Part shown: piece after piece, positions 1 through 10,335 of the stretch
Layout of the letters: every line of letters begins with the position of its first letter
How positions within the stretch are numbered: the stretch's first letter is position 1
NCBI RefSeq assembly: GCF_000297395.2
Contig: NZ_HF570108.1
Coordinates: 2,384,001-2,448,000 of the forward strand
Direction of reading: 5' to 3'
Length of the DNA stretch: 64,000 nt
Source: Micromonospora lupini str. Lupac 08
Lineage (GTDB): Bacteria > Actinomycetota > Actinomycetes > Mycobacteriales > Micromonosporaceae
The notes under the pieces: model-generated
The model's input: only the letters and a program-made list of their open reading frames with translations
The model's database searches: none
What the model was told of the DNA's origin: nothing
Position numbers and translations under genes: made by a program

Positions 1-364
1 ATCTTGTCGAAGGCGCCCCGGTTGACCACGAGGTCCTTGATGACCGGGAAGGCGCTGGCCCGCCACGGTTCGATGTCGATCGTCTCGCCGTCGGTGAACT
101 GCCGCATGTGCAGTTGGCACGCGGTGGTGCCGCGCTGCGGCCCGTGCGCGTCACCGTTGATCATCAGGCCGCACATGCCGCAGATGCCCTCGCGGCAGTC
201 GTGGTCGAACGCCACCGGGTCCTCGCCGGCGAGGATCAGCCGCTCGTTGAGCACGTCGAGCATCTCCAGGAACGACATGTCCGGGGACACGTCGTCGACC
301 GGGTAGGTCACCATCCGACCCTTGTCCTCAGGGCCCTTCTGGCGCCAGATGCGCAGGGTCAGGT

Positions 365-368
<4 letters not shown>
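1..368 (-). CDS. sdhB: Succinate dehydrogenase iron-sulfur subunit (partial, 3' end beyond window)
   Basis: Iron-sulfur subunit of complex II, carrying electrons from SdhA to the membrane anchor. Only the first ~122 codons are present; the gene runs off the left edge. The visible part has the N-terminal ferredoxin-like [2Fe-2S] domain, with the motif [11 protein letters not shown] followed by a further Cys in TTACQLHM. The [3Fe-4S] and [4Fe-4S] domain lies outside. The GTG start at 368 overlaps the sdhA stop by four bases (GTGA), which implies translational coupling. The family call is secure; the length cannot be judged. Confidence 0.95.
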
Positions 369-2302
<1,934 letters not shown>

Positions 2303-2303
2303 G

Positions 2304-2993
2304 TCAGGACACCAATCCGGTGAGAACGGCGAACGGGACCACCAGGTATCCGGCGCAGAGCGCCACGGCGAGGACGAGCGCGCCGGCGCGCGCCCGGCGC
2401 TCGCCGCGGGGCGTCTGCTGGCCGAGGCTGCGGAACGCGCTGAACGCGCCGTGGCGCAGGTGGAAGCCCACCGTGACGATCGCCAGGGTGTAGAAGAGCG
2501 TGACGTACCAGCGCTCCGGCGCGAAGTCGGCGACGACGTTGCCGTACGGGTTGCTGGCGTCGCCCTGCGGGTTCAGGTGACCGGTGGTCAGGTCCAGGAT
2601 GTGGTAGATCACGAAGAGCAGGATGATCACGCCACCCCAGCGCATGGTGCGGGCCGCGTAGCTGCCCCGGACCTTCTTGCGGTGGGCGTACTTCACCGGG
2701 CGGGCGGCGCGTGCGCGCCGGGCCAGCACGGTGGCGGCGACGATGTGGGCCACCACGGCGACGGTGAGCACGGTGCGCTGGATCCACAGGTACCAGGTGT
2801 GGGGCAGCAGCGGCGTGCCGATGTCGCGCAGCCAGTGCGCGTAGTGGTCGAACGAGGTCTCCCCCGTGAAGATCTTCAGGTTCCCCAGCATGTGCACGAT
2901 GAGGAACAGCACCAGCAGAATGCCCGTCACCGCCATGACGGCCTTGAGGCCGACGTTCGAGCGGATGGGCGACCGAGTTTTCGTGATTACCAC
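2304..2993 (-). CDS. sdhC: Succinate dehydrogenase cytochrome b membrane anchor subunit
   Basis: Membrane anchor of complex II (single large cytochrome b subunit, no separate sdhD), passing electrons to quinone. About five hydrophobic helices are visible, with histidines in [25 protein letters not shown] and VGFHLRHG suited to haem ligation. I place the start at GTG 2993 (229 residues). It lies 7 nt after a TAGCGT -10 hexamer, giving a leaderless message, and the protein then begins close to the conserved region. An ATG at 3038 in the same frame would add 15 residues, but it would run into the promoter and is less likely. Confidence 0.93.
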   Translation of the reverse strand: MVITKTRSPIRSNVGLKAVMAVTGILLVLFLIVHMLGNLKIFTGETSFDHYAHWLRDIGTPLLPHTWYLWIQRTVLTVAVVAHIVAATVLARRARAARPVKYAHRKKVRGSYAARTMRWGGVIILLFVIYHILDLTTGHLNPQGDASNPYGNVVADFAPERWYVTLFYTLAIVTVGFHLRHGAFSAFRSLGQQTPRGERRARAGALVLAVALCAGYLVVPFAVLTGLVS

Positions 2994-3000
2994 GGGACCG

Positions 3001-3030
3001 ACGCTAGGAGCACTTCGATCAGTCGTCCAA
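3001..3030 (-). promoter_or_regulatory. sdhCAB promoter
   Basis: Read on the minus strand: TTGGAC (3030-3025), 18 nt, TAGCGT (3006-3001), then 7 nt to the sdhC GTG at 2993. Spacing and hexamers fit a housekeeping sigma promoter driving a leaderless transcript. The divergent LysR gene begins 41 bp beyond the -35, so a LysR-bound operator could control both directions. Confidence 0.6.
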
Positions 3031-3051
3031 TGCATCAAACTCGTAGTGTTG

Positions 3052-3066
3052 ATAGCCGTAGGCTAT
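3052..3066. promoter_or_regulatory. LysR-type operator palindrome
   Basis: A perfect palindrome, ATAGCC-GTA-GGCTAT. It contains the LysR consensus T-N11-A exactly (T3053, A3065). It lies between the divergent sdhC and lysR promoters, and its right half (TAGGCT, 3059-3064) doubles as a -10 hexamer for lysR, whose ATG is 6 nt further on. Autorepression and control of sdh are the natural inference. Confidence 0.7.
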
Positions 3067-3070
3067 GTAG

Positions 3071-4000
3071 ATGCAGCTCCATCAGCTCCGGTACTTCGTT
3101 GCGGTGGCCGAAGTACGACATTTCACCCAAGCCGCCGACATCGTGGGCATCACGCAGCCCTCGCTGAGTAAGCAAATTCACGCCCTGGAGACCGACCTCG
3201 GCGCTCCGCTGTTCGAGCGGGTAAGGGGCAACATCGCTCTCACCGCGGCCGGCGAGGTGCTCCTGCCGTTGGCGACCCGGATCCTCGCCGACGTGGAGAC
3301 CGCGACGCGGGAGGTGCAGGAGCTGGTCGGGCTGCGGCGGGGGCGCGTCCGGCTCGGCGCGACCCCGAGCCTGGCCACCTCGCTCGCCCCACCGGTGCTG
3401 CGCCGGTTCCGCGACGCGCACCCCACCGTCGACCTGCGGGTCGAGGAGGGTGGTTCCCAGGATCTCGTCCGGAACCTGCTCCGCGGGGACCTCGATCTGG
3501 CTCTGATCATCATGCCGGCCCAGGGCGCGGACCCGGGTCTGCGGGTCGACCCGATCCTGCGCGAGAGCCTGGTGGTGGCCTCGGTGGGGGAGGTGCCGAC
3601 CGCCTCGCCCACCGGCGAGTTGCGCATCACCGACCTGCGCGACCAGCCGATGGTCATGTTCCGGGAAGGCTACGACCTGCGCGACGCCACCATCCAGGCG
3701 TGCCGCGAGGCGGGCTTCGAACCCACCTTCGCGGTGGACGGCGGTGAGATGGACGCGGTGCTCAGCTTCGTCGAGGCGGGGCTCGGCATCGCGCTGGTGC
3801 CCGGCATCGTGCTGGCCCGCAGGCCCGGGGTGCGCATCACGCCGCTGGCGCCCCCCGGGGTGCGGCGGACCATCGCCGTGGCCCGCCGCCGCGACGTCGT
3901 GCCGACGCACGCCGGCCGCGAGCTGCGGCGGATCCTGCTCGACTACGTGCAGTCCGCGATCGACAGCGACGACCTCCCTCCGGGTGTGGATCCCCGCTGA
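3071..4000 (+). CDS. LysR family transcriptional regulator
   Basis: 309 residues, the standard LysR length. The N-terminal winged helix-turn-helix spans about residues 1-60 (MQLHQLRYFVAVAE, then ITQPSLSKQIHALE), followed by a linker helix and a periplasmic-binding-protein-like effector domain from about residue 90. It is divergent from sdhCAB over a shared region holding a T-N11-A palindrome, so it probably senses a metabolite and controls succinate dehydrogenase. No SD precedes the ATG, and TAGGCT 6 nt upstream suggests leaderless translation. The effector is unknown. Confidence 0.93.
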   Translation: MQLHQLRYFVAVAEVRHFTQAADIVGITQPSLSKQIHALETDLGAPLFERVRGNIALTAAGEVLLPLATRILADVETATREVQELVGLRRGRVRLGATPSLATSLAPPVLRRFRDAHPTVDLRVEEGGSQDLVRNLLRGDLDLALIIMPAQGADPGLRVDPILRESLVVASVGEVPTASPTGELRITDLRDQPMVMFREGYDLRDATIQACREAGFEPTFAVDGGEMDAVLSFVEAGLGIALVPGIVLARRPGVRITPLAPPGVRRTIAVARRRDVVPTHAGRELRRILLDYVQSAIDSDDLPPGVDPR

Positions 4001-4166
4001 TCGGGCCCCGGTTTCCGACCCGCTGGGTCAAATCGCGCGCAACGTCGGAATATCACCCTCAGTGTCCATGGCGATCACCTAAGGTGGGTTCTTGCGCGGG
4101 CAAAAGCCCCATTCAACTCAGCAGAGTTTGTCGGTGGGCGCTTCGCGCCGGGCAGGAGGGCCACAC

Positions 4167-5207
4167 ATGAGGATCCTGGTTACCGGCGGTGCCGGCTTCA
4201 TCGGTTCACACTTCGCACGCAGTCTGCTCGGTGGCGGTTACACCGGGTTCGAGCACTGCGACGTCACGGTGATCGACAAGCTGACGTACGCCAGTGATCG
4301 GGCCAACCTGCCGGCCGTGCACCCCCGCCTGACCTTCGTCCGCGGGGACATCTGCGATGCACAGTTGCTCGCGGAGCTGGTTCCCGGCCACGACGCGGTG
4401 GTGCACTTCGCCGCCGAGTCGCACGTCGACAGGTCCATCGACGACCCCGCGCCGTTCTTCGAGACCAACGTGATGGGCTCCCACCTGCTGCTGGCCGCGT
4501 GCGCGCGCAGTGGCGTCGGCCGGGTCGTGCACGTCTCCACCGACGAGGTGTACGGCTCGATCAGCGAGGGCTCCTGGAACGAGACCTGCGTTCTCGAACC
4601 CAACTCCCCGTACGCGGCGTCCAAGGCGGCCAGCGACTGCGTGGTCCGCTCGTACTGGCGCACCTACGACGTGGACGTCTCCATCACGCGTTGCGCCAAC
4701 AACTACGGGCCGTACCAGCACGTGGAGAAGGTCATCCCCCGCTTCGTCACCAGCCTGCTCACCGGCCAGGACATCACCCTGCACGGCGACGGCAGCGCCG
4801 TGCGCGAGTGGCTGCACGTCGACGACCACTGCCGGGCCATCGCGCTGGTGCTGGCCAAGGGCCGCGCCGGCGAGGTCTACAACATCGGCGGCGACGTCGA
4901 GCTGACCAACCGGGCGCTCGCCGAGCGGATCCTGCAGCTGGCCGGCGCCGGCTGGGAACGGGTCCGGCACGTGTCGGACCGCAAGGTGCAGGACCAGCGG
5001 TACTCGTTGGACTACCGCAAGATCTCCGAGGAGCTCGGCTTCGAGCCGCGGATCCGGTTCTCCGACGGGCTCAGCGAGGTCTTCGACTGGTACCGGGAGA
5101 ACCAGGCCTGGTGGACGCCCACCGCCACGGAGGCCCGCGGCGCGGCGCTGACCACGTCGGTGCGCGGCGTCCCGGTCGCCCGAGGGCTCTCGGTCCCGGC
5201 GCGCTGA
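4167..5207 (+). CDS. rfbB: dTDP-glucose 4,6-dehydratase
   Basis: Short-chain dehydrogenase/reductase that converts dTDP-glucose to dTDP-4-keto-6-deoxyglucose for deoxysugar or rhamnose synthesis. The NAD-binding GGAGFIGSHFARSL lies at the N-terminus. The catalytic Thr-Asp-Glu loop (VSTDEVYGS) and the YxxxK motif (YAASKAASD) follow, then NNYGPYQHVEK and the C-terminal nucleotide-sugar region (QDQRYSLDYRKI). ATG 4167 follows GGAGG at 4155-4159; an in-frame extension to 4092 lacks support. It is 346 residues and stands alone, with no rmlA, rmlC or rmlD in the window, so the pathway served is unknown. Confidence 0.93.
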   Translation: MRILVTGGAGFIGSHFARSLLGGGYTGFEHCDVTVIDKLTYASDRANLPAVHPRLTFVRGDICDAQLLAELVPGHDAVVHFAAESHVDRSIDDPAPFFETNVMGSHLLLAACARSGVGRVVHVSTDEVYGSISEGSWNETCVLEPNSPYAASKAASDCVVRSYWRTYDVDVSITRCANNYGPYQHVEKVIPRFVTSLLTGQDITLHGDGSAVREWLHVDDHCRAIALVLAKGRAGEVYNIGGDVELTNRALAERILQLAGAGWERVRHVSDRKVQDQRYSLDYRKISEELGFEPRIRFSDGLSEVFDWYRENQAWWTPTATEARGAALTTSVRGVPVARGLSVPAR

Positions 5208-5216
5208 CGCCTCCCG

Positions 5217-5232
5217 CCCGCCGGCCGGCGGG
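5217..5232. terminator. Palindrome between convergent rfbB and hrpA
   Basis: A 16-bp perfect GC-only palindrome (CCCGCCGGCCGGCGGG) fills the 25-bp gap between the converging stop codons. No T-run follows. It may act as a bidirectional terminator, but the short loop-free form makes this tentative. Confidence 0.35.
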
Positions 5233-8200
5233 TCAACGGCCCTCCGCGTCGTCCATCGCCCGGTAGATCCGCTGCTCGGAGACGGGGTACGGGGTGCCCA
5301 GCGCCTGGGCGAAGACGTTCACCCGCAACTCCTCGATCATCCAGCGGATCTGCCGGACGGCCGTCTGCTGCCGGCGTGCCGGCGGCAGGGCGGCGAGCAG
5401 GTCGTCGTACTCCTTCTGCACGACCGCGATCCGGTCCTGCTGCTGGCGGTCCCGCTGCGGGTTGCCGCCCAGGCGGTCCAGTCGGCGCTCGATGGCGGTG
5501 AGGTAGCGCAGCAGGTCGGGCAGGCGGGCGTACCCGGTCTCGGTGATGAAACCGGCGTGCACCAGCCCGGCGAGCTGCTTGCGGATGTCGGCGAGCGCCG
5601 CCATCACGGCGAGGTTGCGGGTGGCGCCGAGCCGCTGCTCCACGGCGTACGCGGCGGCGAGCACCCGGCGGACCCGGTCCATCACCTCGACGACTGTGTC
5701 GACCAGGTCGGCGCGGACCTTCTCCCGCAGCGCCGCGAAGCCCTCGGCGTCCCAGGCCGGCCCGCCGGCGTCGCCGATCAGCCGGTCGATGGCCGCGCCG
5801 GCCGCGTCCTCGATCAGCTCCTGCACGCCGCCGTGCGGGTTGCGACTCAGCGCCAGCTTCGCCTCGTTGCTGAGCCGCCCCTGCAGGAACCGCGCCGGGG
5901 ACGGGACGGTGAGCCGCAGCAGCCGGCGGGTGCCGGCCCAGTGCGCCGCCTCCGCCTCGGCGGGGGAGTCGAACACCTTCACCCCGACCGTGGCGCCCTC
6001 GTCGACGAGCGCCGGGTACGCGGTCACCGCGTAGCCGGCGCGCACCTGCTCGATGGTTCGCGGCAGCGTGCCGATGCTCCACTCCCGCAGCCCGGTACGG
6101 GCGATCTCCGGCGCGGCGGCCGCCACCACCTGGCGTACCTCCTGGCGGAGTTGACGTTGCAGGGTCGGCAGGTCCTTGCCCTCGGCGACCGGCTTCTCGT
6201 CGTCGCCGAGGACCCGGAAGGTCACCCGCAGGTGCGCCGGCAGCTTGGCCGGCTCCCAGGCGTCGCGGGGCACTGTGACACCTGTCATCCGCCGCAGTTG
6301 GCGGGTGAGCGCGTCCAGCAGCGCCTCCTCGCCCGGGGTGATCGCGGCGAGCGCGGCGCGGGCGTAGTCCGGCACCGGGACGAAGTTGCGGCGGATCGCC
6401 TTGGGCAGCGAGCGGATCAGCGCGATCACCGTCTCCTCGCGCAGCCCGGGCACCTGCCAGTCGAAGCTCTCCGCCGGCACCTGGTTGAGCAGCGGCAGCG
6501 GGATGTCCACTGTGACGCCGTCGTCCGGCGTGCCCGGCTCGAAGCGGTAGGTAAGCGGCAGACTCACCCCGTCGGCCTGCCACTCGTCCGGGTAGTCGTT
6601 CTCGTCCACCCCGGGCCGGCCGTCGTTCACCAGCACGTCGCGGGTGAAGGTGAGCAGGTCGGGCTGCTCCCGGCGGGTCTTCTTCCACCAGCTGTCGAAG
6701 TGCCGCCCCGAGGAGACGTCGGCGGGGATCCGCTGGTCGTAGAAGCCGAAGATGGTCTCGTCGTCGACCAGGATGTCCCGGCGGCGGGCCCTGCTCTCCA
6801 GCTCCTCGATCTCGGCGAGCAGCCGCTTGTTGTCCGCCCAGAACTGGTGGTGGGTCTGCCAGTCGCCCTCGACGAGGGCGTGCCTGATGAACAGCTCCCG
6901 GCTCAGCGCCGGGTCGATCCGCCCGAAGTTGACCTTGCGGGAGGTGACCAGGGGAATGCCGTACAGGGTGACCTTCTCGTAGGCCATCACCGCGGCCTGC
7001 TTCTTCTCCCAGTGCGGCTCGCTGTAGCTGCGCTTGACCAGGTGCTGCGCGAGGGGCTCGACCCACTCCGGCTCGACCCGACCGGCGATGCGGCCCCACA
7101 GCCGGGAGGTCTCCACCAGCTCGGCGGCCATCACCCAGCGCGGCGGCTTCTTGAACAGCGCCGACCCGGGGAAGATCCCGAACTTCGCGCCCCGCGCCCC
7201 CAGGTACTCGTGTTTCTGGGCGTCCTTCAGGCCGATGTGCGACAGCAGGCCCGGCAGCAGCGACTGGTGCACCTTCGGGGTGTCGATCTCCTCCGGCAGG
7301 TCCGCGCCGCCGCGGCGGCCCGCACCCCGGCCGGCGTCCGCGTCGTCCGCGGTGTCGCGCGCCGGCCGCCCACCCCGCCGGTCGCCCTCCTGCTGTGGGG
7401 TACGCAGCACCTGGCGCAACTGGCTGACGATGTCCTGCCACTCGCGGATCCGCAGGTAGTTCAGGTACTCCGCCTTGCACATCCGGCGGAACGCGCTTGA
7501 CGACAGCTCCCGCTGCTGCTCGCGCAGGTAGCGCCACAGGTTGAGGTACGCGACGAAGTCCGACTCCTTGTCGGCGAACCGGGCGTGCGCCTGGTCGGCC
7601 TGGGCCTGCTTCTCGGCAGGCCGCTCGCGCGGGTCCTGGATGGAGAGCGCGGCGGCGATCACCAGCACCTCGGTGGCGCAGCCGTTGCGTTCGCCCTCGA
7701 CGACCATCCGGGCCAGGCGTGGGTCGACAGGCAACTGGGCCAGCCGACGGCCCAGCGCGGTGAGCCGCTTCGCCGGGTCGGCCTCGGTCGGGTCCAACGC
7801 GCCCAGCTCGTGCAGCAGGTTGACGCCGTCGGTGATGTTGCGCTTGTCCGGCGGGTCGATGAACGGGAACGCGGCCAGGTCGCCGAGCCCGATCGCGGTC
7901 ATCTGGAGGATGACCGACGCCAGGTTGGTGCGGAGGATCTCCGGGTCGGTGAACTCGGGGCGGGACAGGAAGTCCTGCTCGTCGTAGAGGCGGATGCAGA
8001 TGCCGTCCGACGTACGGCCGCAGCGGCCCTTGCGCTGGTTTGCCGATGCCTGGGAGACCGGCTCGATCGGCAGCCGCTGCACCTTGAGCCGGCTGGAGTA
8101 GCGGGAGATCCGCGCGGTGCCCGGGTCCACCACGTACTTGATGCCGGGCACGGTCAGCGAGGTCTCCGCGACGTTTGTGGCGAGCACCACCCGACGCGAG

Positions 8201-9309
8201 GAGTGCGCGGCGAAGACCCGGTGCTGTTCGGCGCTGGACAGCCGCGCGTACAGCGGCAGGATCTCGGTGCCGAGCAGCGAGCGCTTGGACTGCACCAGCT
8301 TGCCCAGCGCGTCGGCGGTGTCGCGGATCTCCCGTTCGCCGCTGAGGAAGACCAGGATGTCGCCGGGACCCTCGGCGGCCAGCTCCTCGACGGCGTCGCC
8401 GATCGCCTGGATCTGGTCGCGGACGTTCTCCTCGTCGGCGGCGTCGCCGTCCTCCTCGCCCTCGGCGAGCTCGACCAGCGGCCGGTAGCGCACCTCCACC
8501 GGGTAGGTGCGCCCGGAGACCTCCACCACCGGGGCGGGCACGCCCTGCGGCTCGTCGGCGGTGGGTGGACCGGCGAAGTGCCGGGCGAAGCGGTCGGTCT
8601 CGATGGTCGCCGACGTGATGATCACCTTGAGGTCGGGTCGTCGGGGCAGCAGCTCCCGCAGGTACCCGAGGATGAAGTCGATGTTGAGGCTGCGCTCGTG
8701 CGCCTCGTCGATGATCAGCGTGTCGTACTGGCGCAGCATCCGGTCGGTCTGCAACTCGGCCAGCAGGATGCCGTCGGTCATCAGCTTGACCAGGCTGCGC
8801 TCGCTGACCTGGTCGGTGAAGCGCACCTTGTAGCCGACCACGTCGCCCAGCTCGGTGCCCAGCTCGTCGGCGATGCGGTCGGCCACCGTCCGGGCCGCCA
8901 ACCGTCGGGGCTGGGTGTGCCCGATCAGGCCGTGCACGCCGCGCCCCAGCTCCAGGCAGATCTTGGGGATCTGGGTGGTCTTGCCGGAGCCGGTCTCGCC
9001 GGCCACGATCACCACCTGGTGATCACGGATGGCGGCGGCGATGTCGTCCTTGCGGTCGCTGACCGGCAACCCGGCCGGGTACGTGATGACCGGCACCGCC
9101 GCCCGTCGGGCGGCCAGCCGTTGCTCGGCCCGGGCCAGCTCGGCGGTGATCTCGGTCAGCGCCGCCTCCCGGCGCTGCGGGTCGCGCAGCCTGCGGGCAC
9201 CGTCGAGGCGCCGCTGGAGCCGGCGTTGGTCGCGGAACATCAGGGGATCGAGGCGGCGGTGCAGCTCGCGGACGGGATCGGTCGCGGCGGAGGCGGCTGG
9301 ATTCTGCAT
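5233..9309 (-). CDS. hrpA: ATP-dependent RNA helicase HrpA
   Basis: DEAH-box RNA helicase of about 1358 residues, matching the ~1300 of HrpA. The order is an N-terminal arginine-rich helical region; Walker A GETGSGKTTQIPK near residue 95; DEAHERSLNID; SAT; the second RecA domain with motif VI (QRKGRCGRTSDG); helicase-associated and OB-fold regions; then the long HrpA-specific C-terminal DUF3418 part. I start it at ATG 9309 (MQNPAASAATD). The frame stays open to 9663, but that part is low-complexity and overlaps the divergent deaminase gene. HrpA proteins act in RNA processing and rescue of stalled ribosomes. Confidence 0.93.
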   Translation of the reverse strand: MQNPAASAATDPVRELHRRLDPLMFRDQRRLQRRLDGARRLRDPQRREAALTEITAELARAEQRLAARRAAVPVITYPAGLPVSDRKDDIAAAIRDHQVVIVAGETGSGKTTQIPKICLELGRGVHGLIGHTQPRRLAARTVADRIADELGTELGDVVGYKVRFTDQVSERSLVKLMTDGILLAELQTDRMLRQYDTLIIDEAHERSLNIDFILGYLRELLPRRPDLKVIITSATIETDRFARHFAGPPTADEPQGVPAPVVEVSGRTYPVEVRYRPLVELAEGEEDGDAADEENVRDQIQAIGDAVEELAAEGPGDILVFLSGEREIRDTADALGKLVQSKRSLLGTEILPLYARLSSAEQHRVFAAHSSRRVVLATNVAETSLTVPGIKYVVDPGTARISRYSSRLKVQRLPIEPVSQASANQRKGRCGRTSDGICIRLYDEQDFLSRPEFTDPEILRTNLASVILQMTAIGLGDLAAFPFIDPPDKRNITDGVNLLHELGALDPTEADPAKRLTALGRRLAQLPVDPRLARMVVEGERNGCATEVLVIAAALSIQDPRERPAEKQAQADQAHARFADKESDFVAYLNLWRYLREQQRELSSSAFRRMCKAEYLNYLRIREWQDIVSQLRQVLRTPQQEGDRRGGRPARDTADDADAGRGAGRRGGADLPEEIDTPKVHQSLLPGLLSHIGLKDAQKHEYLGARGAKFGIFPGSALFKKPPRWVMAAELVETSRLWGRIAGRVEPEWVEPLAQHLVKRSYSEPHWEKKQAAVMAYEKVTLYGIPLVTSRKVNFGRIDPALSRELFIRHALVEGDWQTHHQFWADNKRLLAEIEELESRARRRDILVDDETIFGFYDQRIPADVSSGRHFDSWWKKTRREQPDLLTFTRDVLVNDGRPGVDENDYPDEWQADGVSLPLTYRFEPGTPDDGVTVDIPLPLLNQVPAESFDWQVPGLREETVIALIRSLPKAIRRNFVPVPDYARAALAAITPGEEALLDALTRQLRRMTGVTVPRDAWEPAKLPAHLRVTFRVLGDDEKPVAEGKDLPTLQRQLRQEVRQVVAAAAPEIARTGLREWSIGTLPRTIEQVRAGYAVTAYPALVDEGATVGVKVFDSPAEAEAAHWAGTRRLLRLTVPSPARFLQGRLSNEAKLALSRNPHGGVQELIEDAAGAAIDRLIGDAGGPAWDAEGFAALREKVRADLVDTVVEVMDRVRRVLAAAYAVEQRLGATRNLAVMAALADIRKQLAGLVHAGFITETGYARLPDLLRYLTAIERRLDRLGGNPQRDRQQQDRIAVVQKEYDDLLAALPPARRQQTAVRQIRWMIEELRVNVFAQALGTPYPVSEQRIYRAMDDAEGR

Positions 9310-9430
9310 GTCGTGCCCAAGGATAGGCAGCGCGGCGGCGGACCGCCCCTGGGTTACCCGCGTGAGGGGTCCGTCGGCGCTCGGACGGCGGTCTAGAGTT
9401 GCGGCCGACGTCGAGCGCTGGGGGGCCGGG

Positions 9431-9799
9431 ATGGAGCTGCGGGACACCGACCGGGCGTTGGTGCAGGCCGCCTCGGCGGTCGCCAAACTGCGGTGCCGCA
9501 GCCAGCGCCACACCGGCGCGTCGGCCGCCCGGACCACCGACGGTCGGGTCTTCTCCGGCGTGAACGTCCGGCACGACAGCGGGGAAACCTGCGCGGAACT
9601 GGTAGTGATCGGCGCCGCCGCCACCCAGGGCGTGACCGACCTGGAGACGATCGTCACGGTCACCGACCGGGGACGCGAGGTCGTCGAGCCCTGCGACAGG
9701 TGCGGGCACGTGCTCGGTGCCTACTTCCCGTCGCTGCGGGTGATCGTCGGCACGGTGAAAGATCTGCGGGTGGTCCCGATCGAGGGTCTGCGCGGCTGA
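9431..9799 (+). CDS. Cytidine deaminase-like protein
   Basis: 122 residues, a single-domain cytidine/blasticidin-S deaminase-like fold. The zinc site is visible: ETCAE (Cys-Ala-Glu, the proton-shuttling Glu) and PCDRC, the PCxxC ligand pair. NVRHDSGETCAE replaces the common NVENASYGLTLCAE. Start ATG 9431 follows a G-rich stretch. It is divergent from hrpA by 121 bp. The substrate (free cytidine, a nucleoside antibiotic or other) cannot be decided. Its last codons are echoed twice downstream of the stop. Confidence 0.8.
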   Translation: MELRDTDRALVQAASAVAKLRCRSQRHTGASAARTTDGRVFSGVNVRHDSGETCAELVVIGAAATQGVTDLETIVTVTDRGREVVEPCDRCGHVLGAYFPSLRVIVGTVKDLRVVPIEGLRG

Positions 9800-9848
9800 C
9801 CCCGAGGGCCTGCGCGCCTGACCGTCGAGGGCCTGCGCGGCTGGCCTC
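9781..9848. repeat. Tandem copies of the 3' end of the deaminase gene
   Basis: Three units of 22-23 bp start at 9781, 9803 and 9826, all beginning CGAGGG(T/C)CTGCGCG. The first is the authentic last codons plus stop (EGLRG-TGA). The second and third lie after the stop, and the third runs into the 3' end of the convergent YciI gene. Similar post-stop echoes occur at 21661, 39238 and (weaker) 63315. Confidence 0.7.
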
Positions 9849-10206
9849 AGTCGCCCGCGGCCGCCTCCAGCATCGACTTGGGCATCGCCACGCTCTCGAA
9901 CCGCACGTTGCCCTCCGGCACCATCCAACTCGTCACCCGTGCGACGAGCAGGCCGGCGCGGACGGCCGGATCGTCGGCGTAGAGCCCGCGCACCTCCTCC
10001 GGGGAGATCGAGAACACGACGAAGCCCCGCAGTTGGCCGTCGTCGCCGTCCAGCAGCGGCCCGGCCGCCAGCACCAGCCCCTGCTCCACGAATCCGGCCT
10101 GATGGGCCAGGTGGGCGCTCTGCACCCGGTCGAGCGCCTCCGGTGGCAGGTCCGGCGGATCCGACGGCCGGACCAGGAGGACGACCGTGTGCCTGTCGAA
10201 TCGCAT
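9847..10206 (-). CDS. YciI family protein
   Basis: 119 residues with the YCII-related ferredoxin-like fold: VVLLVRPSDPPDL at the start, a conserved His in SAHLAHQAGFVEQG, then LLDGDDGQLRGFVVF and an SPEEVRGLYADDPAVRAG segment. YciI proteins are small dimeric enzymes or ligand binders of mostly unknown function. ATG 10206 is preferred because TAGGGT ends 6 nt upstream with no SD (leaderless); a GTG at 10212 is the alternative. Convergent with the deaminase gene. Confidence 0.8.
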   Translation of the reverse strand: MRFDRHTVVLLVRPSDPPDLPPEALDRVQSAHLAHQAGFVEQGLVLAAGPLLDGDDGQLRGFVVFSISPEEVRGLYADDPAVRAGLLVARVTSWMVPEGNVRFESVAMPKSMLEAAAGD

Positions 10207-10335
10207 GGTCACACCCTATGGCGGGAGTGAAGGGGAATGTTCCTCTTACGGGTGTCATCGGCGTTCTGTCGCACTTGTTCCCGTCCGCGAAACTCATTCT
10301 CTTATCGAGGATCCAACGCGAATGGGAGGTGTGGC

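Noticed and set aside
4167..5207. Deoxysugar or antibiotic biosynthesis cluster around the dTDP-glucose dehydratase
   Set aside because: No other sugar, glycosyltransferase, PKS or NRPS gene lies nearby; flanking genes are housekeeping.
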